Shown piece after piece: positions 60,601-64,000 of a stretch of 64,000 nucleotides of DNA. Positions within the stretch are counted from its first letter, which is position 1; each line of letters starts with the position of its first letter. The notes under the pieces are model-generated. The model had not been told where the DNA came from, did not search any database, and was given only the letters and a program-made list of their open reading frames with translations. The position numbers were made by a program, and so were the translations under genes. Source of the DNA: Parapedobacter soli (lineage in GTDB: Bacteria > Bacteroidota > Bacteroidia > Sphingobacteriales > Sphingobacteriaceae); the NCBI RefSeq assembly GCF_025460835.1, contig NZ_JAMXAY010000025.1:6715-70714 (forward strand), in the 5' to 3' direction.

Positions 60601-61266
60601 CTAGTTTGCCCCAATCCTTTCCAGGAACTCCCTTACCTCATGGAGGTTGTCGAAGGTACGGTCGGCTGGCAATGCTTGCCTGATTGTTGGGTGCGTCTGT
60701 ACGCCAAAACAGGTTACACCCGCAGCTTTGGCCGCCGTGGCACCCGTTACGGAATCTTCCAATGCTAAGCAATCTTCGGGTGCCAACGCCAGTTGCTCGG
60801 CGCATAGAAGGTATGGCTCCGGGTCTGGCTTCGGATGTTGCACATCAGTGCGGCTTACGAGTTTTTTGAAAAAATGCCTCAGGCCGTTACGCTCTAGGTG
60901 GTAGGTGGCAACCTCACGTTTACTGGAAGTGATCACGGCCATAACAACACCCCGCTGGTACAGGAAGTTGATTAGATCGGTCGTACCCGGCATCAGCGAC
61001 ACCGTTTCTACCTCGTGTTGGGAGGCAATCAACGTTCTGACGAGGTCCGCGAATTCTTCGCGATTCACTTCAAAACCGTGTTGGTCGCGTAGATGTTCTA
61101 ATGTTTGTTTATCGGTTTTTCCCGCAAGTTCATTTAGCCACATATCGCTATTTAACACGAATCCATAGTGTCCTAATGCTTTCCGCCATGCCTTGTAGTA
61201 AAACCATTCGGAGTCGATGAGTGTCCCATCCAAATCGAATAACACAGCTTTCCAATTTCCAATCAT
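60601..61266 (-). CDS. HAD-family sugar phosphatase / beta-phosphoglucomutase-like
   Basis: 221 residues of HAD subfamily IA with an alpha-helical cap. Motif I is VLFDLDGTLIDSEWFYYKAW (Asp11, Asp13), motif II is VMAVITSSKREVATYHL, motif III uses the Lys in HPKPDPEPYLLCAEQL, and motif IV is CLALEDSVTGATAAKAAGVT. It either removes phosphate from a sugar phosphate or shifts phosphate between C1 and C6. Substrates cannot be predicted from sequence. It is a single gene. Confidence 0.9.
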   Translation of the reverse strand: MIGNWKAVLFDLDGTLIDSEWFYYKAWRKALGHYGFVLNSDMWLNELAGKTDKQTLEHLRDQHGFEVNREEFADLVRTLIASQHEVETVSLMPGTTDLINFLYQRGVVMAVITSSKREVATYHLERNGLRHFFKKLVSRTDVQHPKPDPEPYLLCAEQLALAPEDCLALEDSVTGATAAKAAGVTCFGVQTHPTIRQALPADRTFDNLHEVREFLERIGAN

Positions 61267-61354
61267 ATCGTATTCTTAAATATCTGATAAAGATACGAAA
61301 ATCTAATCGGTGTTATCGGTCACGCAAAATCTTCCACCGTTGAAATATACTAAA

Positions 61355-61882
61355 TCAAATTGAAGCACCTACTATCGCGTCGAAATCGAATCCTGCCCGT
61401 TTTACGGTACGCTTGGCCACATCCAGTACATAAGGTGCCTCATTAAATGGATGGACAGGAACGGGAGTGACGCTTTTCAACTCTTCCAGAAGCTGCTGGG
61501 TTTCATGCTGTGTCAACTGCTCGCACGCCTCATACATACCGCCCTCTTCCTCTTCCAGGATATCGTGCTCTTCCATGACGTGGTCTATTACCTTGATTAC
61601 ATCGGGGGTTGGATAGCAAACGAGTAAGGATGTCAGGGCGGCATGGTCCAATCGCAACTTTGCTTGTAATGGAAGAGGTTCGCCGCCGTTTGCCTTCTGC
61701 GCCGCCACGAAAAGGATTTTCTCTTCCATTTTTATATGGGTGAGTAAACCGACCCTGAAATGGTGGTATTTTTCCAGATTGACATTATCTTTATAAACGG
61801 TCGCCTCTTCCAAAATCCTCTCGATGCGCCTATGGTCTGCTGTGAAAAATTCATAGAGCGCTCTACGCTTTATTACACCCAT
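61355..61882 (-). CDS. hemerythrin-like domain protein
   Basis: 175 residues. The four-helix bundle has metal-ligand candidates in EFFTADHRRIERILEEA, YHHFRVGLLTHIKMEEKILF, RLDHAALTSLL and VMEEHDILEEEEGGMYEACE, the H...H..E...H...H pattern of a di-iron hemerythrin site. Such proteins bind O2 or NO or help repair Fe-S clusters. A strong SD (AAGGAGG, 61891-61899) precedes it. It follows the tandem DUF2249 gene and the Rrf2 regulator gene, which points to the nitric oxide or Fe-S stress response. Confidence 0.85.
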   Translation of the reverse strand: MGVIKRRALYEFFTADHRRIERILEEATVYKDNVNLEKYHHFRVGLLTHIKMEEKILFVAAQKANGGEPLPLQAKLRLDHAALTSLLVCYPTPDVIKVIDHVMEEHDILEEEEGGMYEACEQLTQHETQQLLEELKSVTPVPVHPFNEAPYVLDVAKRTVKRAGFDFDAIVGASI

Positions 61883-61890
61883 ATATTGGC

Positions 61891-61899
61891 CTCCTTTTT
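61891..61899 (-). promoter_or_regulatory. strong Shine-Dalgarno sequence of the hemerythrin-like gene
   Basis: On the minus strand AAAAAAGGAGG, then eight bases to ATG; it overlaps the end of the upstream DUF2249 gene. Confidence 0.6.
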
Positions 61900-62654
61900 T
61901 AGTTATTTACTTTAACCACCCTGACTTTCCAATCTTCGGGGCCTTTTTCGATGTATTCCCATCGGAAGGGCTCCTTGCTCTCGGCCTCCATCTGGTAGTA
62001 TAATGGTTTCGGGTCGTGGTCATTTATAAACTCGAAGGCCTCACCCGGTTTGATGTCGGCAAATGCCTTATAAAATAGTTCGTGCCTTTCAGCTGGCGGG
62101 AATGGACGCAGGTCAAACTCGTTGACTACGGAGAAGCCATCGTCTCCCAGTCCGCTGTTATCCTGCTTGGTGATGTGAATCACGTATTCCGCATCGCTTT
62201 TATTTTTATATATCCATCTGTGTTTACCCTCAAATTTATTGATGAAAATCTCATGTATTTCCACTGGATCTTCACCCGAGATCAACTCCATGGTGGTATT
62301 CTCCTCCATCATGCCGTACCGGTGAAAGACAATTTGCTTCCACTCTTTTTTATCTGCTTTTCTCAAATCCAATAGTGTTGAGATACCCTTGAATTCCACA
62401 CCTTTGGACTCCTCCAAACGGGTTACTTTTACTTTCCATTCCCTGCCGCCCCGGTTGAGGTATTCCCATCCCACAACGTCGCCATAGATTGAACGGAATT
62501 CATAGAATAGCGGTATTGGGTCATGGTCATTGATAAAAACAAAGTGATCATCCACAGGCAATTCCTTAAAAAGCCTGATCAGTAATTCGTGCCGTTGAAT
62601 CGGTACCAGTACCCGTACATCCAATTCGCCATCTGCGTTTTTTTCTAGTTTCAT
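61899..62654 (-). CDS. tandem DUF2249 protein
   Basis: 251 residues from ATG at 62654 (MKLEKNADGELDVRVLVPIQ). The frame also opens at a TTG seven codons earlier. It holds two DUF2249 copies, one at about 10-85 (RHELLIRLFKELPVDDHFVF, INDHDPIPLFYEF) and one at about 175-250 (RHELFYKAFADIKPGEAFEF, INDHDPKPLYYQM), each ending W-E-Y-x(6-7)-W-K-V. About 80 residues between them have no recognised domain. DUF2249 proteins often accompany hemerythrin and nitric-oxide or denitrification genes. The conserved His/Asp cluster RH...DHDP suggests metal or haem binding, unproven. Confidence 0.85.
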   Translation of the reverse strand: MKLEKNADGELDVRVLVPIQRHELLIRLFKELPVDDHFVFINDHDPIPLFYEFRSIYGDVVGWEYLNRGGREWKVKVTRLEESKGVEFKGISTLLDLRKADKKEWKQIVFHRYGMMEENTTMELISGEDPVEIHEIFINKFEGKHRWIYKNKSDAEYVIHITKQDNSGLGDDGFSVVNEFDLRPFPPAERHELFYKAFADIKPGEAFEFINDHDPKPLYYQMEAESKEPFRWEYIEKGPEDWKVRVVKVNN

Positions 62655-62689
62655 CTTGTATGATTTACAGTCCAAAAATCCATATTCCT

Positions 62690-62715
62690 TTATCCTTCAT
62701 CCTTCATCCTTCATC
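62690..62715. repeat. short CCTTCAT tandem repeat
   Basis: TCCTTCA is repeated three to four times in the gap between the Rrf2 and DUF2249 genes. It could vary in copy number by slippage. Confidence 0.65.
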
Positions 62716-62730
62716 CACAAATCCTCCAGT

Positions 62731-63162
62731 CTAACCAATCAAATAAGCCAGCCCATTGGTAACCGAGTTACAGAGTTCCCGCACTTTCCTTTCCCTGAAT
62801 ATTTTCTCCATCAATTCCCTTGCAATTTTATATTCATCATGGATGGGGCAGGGGTGGGAAGCAGAGCATTTGCTCAGGCCGAGCCCGCACTCTTTAAAGA
62901 TGCCATCGCCCTCGATGGCTTCAACGATATTGATGATGGGCTGTTCCTGTTGCTCCCCGCTCAGGTAAAAACCACCGGAGGGACCTTTGAGGCTGTTGAT
63001 GATGTTTTTGCGGGCCAAAAGCTGCAATATCTTTCCTACAGTGTGTTCGCTGCCGTTGATTCTATTGGATATCTCCTTTATGTTGGCTTTTTCACCGCTT
63101 TCGCTTTTGCTCGATAGATAAATGACAGCTTTAATAGCGGTTTTGCATGTTAAGCTCAGCAT
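62731..63162 (-). CDS. Rrf2-family regulator (NsrR/IscR-like)
   Basis: 143 residues. The winged helix (1-75) starts MLSLTCKTAIKAVIYLSSKS, with ANIKEISNRINGSEHTVGKI and GPSGGFYLSGE. Three Cys at 92, 99 and 105 (ECGLGLSKCSASHPC) are placed as in NsrR and IscR to hold an Fe-S cluster. Such regulators sense NO or Fe-S supply. With hemerythrin, DUF2249 and DUF59 genes around it, an NsrR-like role is likely, but which gas or state it senses is inference. It is 24 bases behind the DUF59 gene. Confidence 0.9.
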   Translation of the reverse strand: MLSLTCKTAIKAVIYLSSKSESGEKANIKEISNRINGSEHTVGKILQLLARKNIINSLKGPSGGFYLSGEQQEQPIINIVEAIEGDGIFKECGLGLSKCSASHPCPIHDEYKIARELMEKIFRERKVRELCNSVTNGLAYLIG

Positions 63163-63186
63163 ACTGCTCTATTTGTTTTGTTTACC

Positions 63187-63510
63187 CTATCGACCTAAAT
63201 AAGCCCTCCCATCCGGGGAAAGCATGCTGAAGCTCCACGCCGGATCGAACACCAGGTTGATGGTTATCTCCCAATCGGGGAACGACTGGGTCAACGAATT
63301 CCTCGTATCGGTGGTGATGGCGTCGCCCATGGGGCAAAACTGGGTGGTTAGGGTCATGATGCACGTCAGCTTTTTGTCTATGTCATCAAAATATATTTCA
63401 TAGATAAGCCCCAAGTCCACGATATTCAGGCCGATTTCCGGATCATACACATTATACAGATCCTGCAATGCGTAATCGCACTTTTCACTATTGTTCGTTT
63501 TGACGTCCAT
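63187..63510 (-). CDS. MIP18/DUF59 Fe-S assembly-like protein
   Basis: 107 residues of the MIP18 (DUF59, PaaD/SufT-like) fold: CDYALQDLYNVYDPEIGLNI then VDLGLIYEI, and MTLTTQFCPMGDAITTDTRN with a conserved Cys in TTQFCP. Related proteins help insert Fe-S clusters into targets. Its ATG shares one base with the stop of the upstream membrane protein gene (TAATG), so both are cotranslated. The name metal-sulfur cluster biosynthetic enzyme is often used; its target here is unknown. Confidence 0.9.
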   Translation of the reverse strand: MDVKTNNSEKCDYALQDLYNVYDPEIGLNIVDLGLIYEIYFDDIDKKLTCIMTLTTQFCPMGDAITTDTRNSLTQSFPDWEITINLVFDPAWSFSMLSPDGRAYLGR

Positions 63511-64000
63511 TATAGTTTTGATTTATGGCTGGCGGCTATCATCACATTGTACACATATAATATAGCGGCGATGAGCAATGCCAGCGCACCTATTTTTAAA
63601 ACAATCGCGTTCAGCACGATAATACCTATGATAAAAATGATAAAACCAGCCAGATAGCTGTACAGCATTATCTTATAGACATCATCGTTGAATAATTCTT
63701 TCGGTGCGGGTGTCCGTCCTTGATGTGCCTTGTTGTGATAAACCTTGTTCCAGATAATAAAAGGCATCGTTTTGAAGGTCATGCCCAGAATGATGGCTGT
63801 GATCCATCCAAAGAAGATGCAGAAACCGTATAGCATGGCTATCCTTGGAAACTGGCCATTGGGTAAGAAAGCCAAGGCGGCAATCAGTGCCACGAAGGGC
63901 AGTAGCATCTGTGCGACGGAAATCAACGATGTTTTCACCTGCTGGTCAACGCTTTTCCGGATCCGGGCTTTGTAGGCTAGGTAACAGTGCCTGCCAAACA
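63510..64000 (-). CDS. membrane protein with heme-copper-oxidase-like features, 5' end outside the window
   Basis: The frame is open to the right edge: HCYLAYKARIRKSVDQQVKT is readable before the GTG at 63938, so the start lies beyond base 64000. At least 163 residues are seen, with four TM helices (LLPFVALIAALAFLPNGQFP, AMLYGFCIFFGWITAIILGM, MLYSYLAGFIIFIIGIIVLN, IGALALLIAAILYVYNVMIA) and the loop TFKTMPFIIWNKVYHNKAHQ. This looks like the C-terminal third of a multi-TM protein of the NnrS or cytochrome-oxidase subunit I-like group found with Rrf2/hemerythrin clusters. The family call is tentative without the N-terminal half. Confidence 0.6.
   Translation of the reverse strand, partial: FGRHCYLAYKARIRKSVDQQVKTSLISVAQMLLPFVALIAALAFLPNGQFPRIAMLYGFCIFFGWITAIILGMTFKTMPFIIWNKVYHNKAHQGRTPAPKELFNDDVYKIMLYSYLAGFIIFIIGIIVLNAIVLKIGALALLIAAILYVYNVMIAASHKSKL

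Noticed and set aside
62690-62715. CCTTCAT repeats as a phase-variation switch
   Set aside because: They are outside any coding frame and not clearly within a promoter, so only a short repeat is recorded.

Overview
The window looks like chromosomal DNA of a Bacteroidota, most likely order Sphingobacteriales (family Sphingobacteriaceae, a Pedobacter/Parapedobacter-like organism). This rests on GldF/GldG, DUF4294, DUF4783, bacillithiol BshB1, the rpsU-xerC-hpf and pfkA-kinase-gap gene orders, and many promoters of the Bacteroidota type (TTG, about 20 bases, TAnnTTTG). There is no 16S gene in the window, so the genus is inference. No plasmid, prophage, intact insertion sequence or CRISPR array was seen.

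Layout. Bases 1-3300 are an accessory strip with broken genes: a frameshifted DUF5615 toxin, an AraC fragment and a damaged sugar O-acetyltransferase. Among them sit an intact DHFR-like reductase and an intact VapBC-type toxin-antitoxin pair. The strip ends in a run of hairpins at a tRNA-Ser gene. From 3.5 to 12.4 kb, all on the plus strand, come a fused GldF-GldG protein, tRNA-Arg, gpsA, ggt, hemF and two M16 peptidases. From 12.5 to 18.0 kb, all on the minus strand, come pabB, purA, fur and a RelA/SpoT enzyme. From 18.2 to 22.1 kb are DUF4294, bshB1, an IscA-like protein, a histidine kinase and a Nudix-type regulator. From 22.3 to 25.1 kb is a glycolytic operon (pfkA, sugar kinase, gapA). 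It is followed by a striking array of 21-bp tandem repeats that runs up to the end of mnmA.

From 26.9 to 34.4 kb lie tRNA-Phe, DUF1569, rpsU-xerC-hpf, a ComEA-like protein, apt, an acyl-CoA dehydrogenase, pyrF and a CNNM/CorC protein. From 34.4 to 45.8 kb lie lon, a TPR protein, a lipoprotein, gpmI, DUF4783, nadC, plsY, an M48 peptidase, pdxH, and nuoC-nuoD without the rest of complex I. From 45.8 to 52.3 kb lie an outer-membrane barrel, dnaJ-grpE, ftsE, an acyl-CoA reductase, a ferredoxin, UspA and a YceH-like protein. From 52.4 to 60.5 kb lie an HDAC-fold deacetylase, a nucleoid-associated protein, cmoA with a membrane methyltransferase, a Tat-exported oxidoreductase, a second small membrane methyltransferase, DUF4256, an MFS pump and an orphan LuxR response regulator. 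The right end holds a HAD phosphatase and a cluster that looks like a nitric-oxide or Fe-S stress module: hemerythrin, tandem DUF2249, Rrf2 regulator, MIP18/DUF59 protein and a membrane protein cut by the window edge.

Most of the window is ordinary housekeeping. The points most worth a second look are the 21-bp repeat array, the strong Shine-Dalgarno sequences of rpsU and hpf, the GldF-GldG fusion, the isolated nuoCD pair, the degenerate Nudix regulator with a dyad before pfkA, the cmoA/ICMT-like pair without a visible CmoB, and the GC-rich dyad before the response regulator. All identifications come from reading motifs and lengths; no database search was possible.
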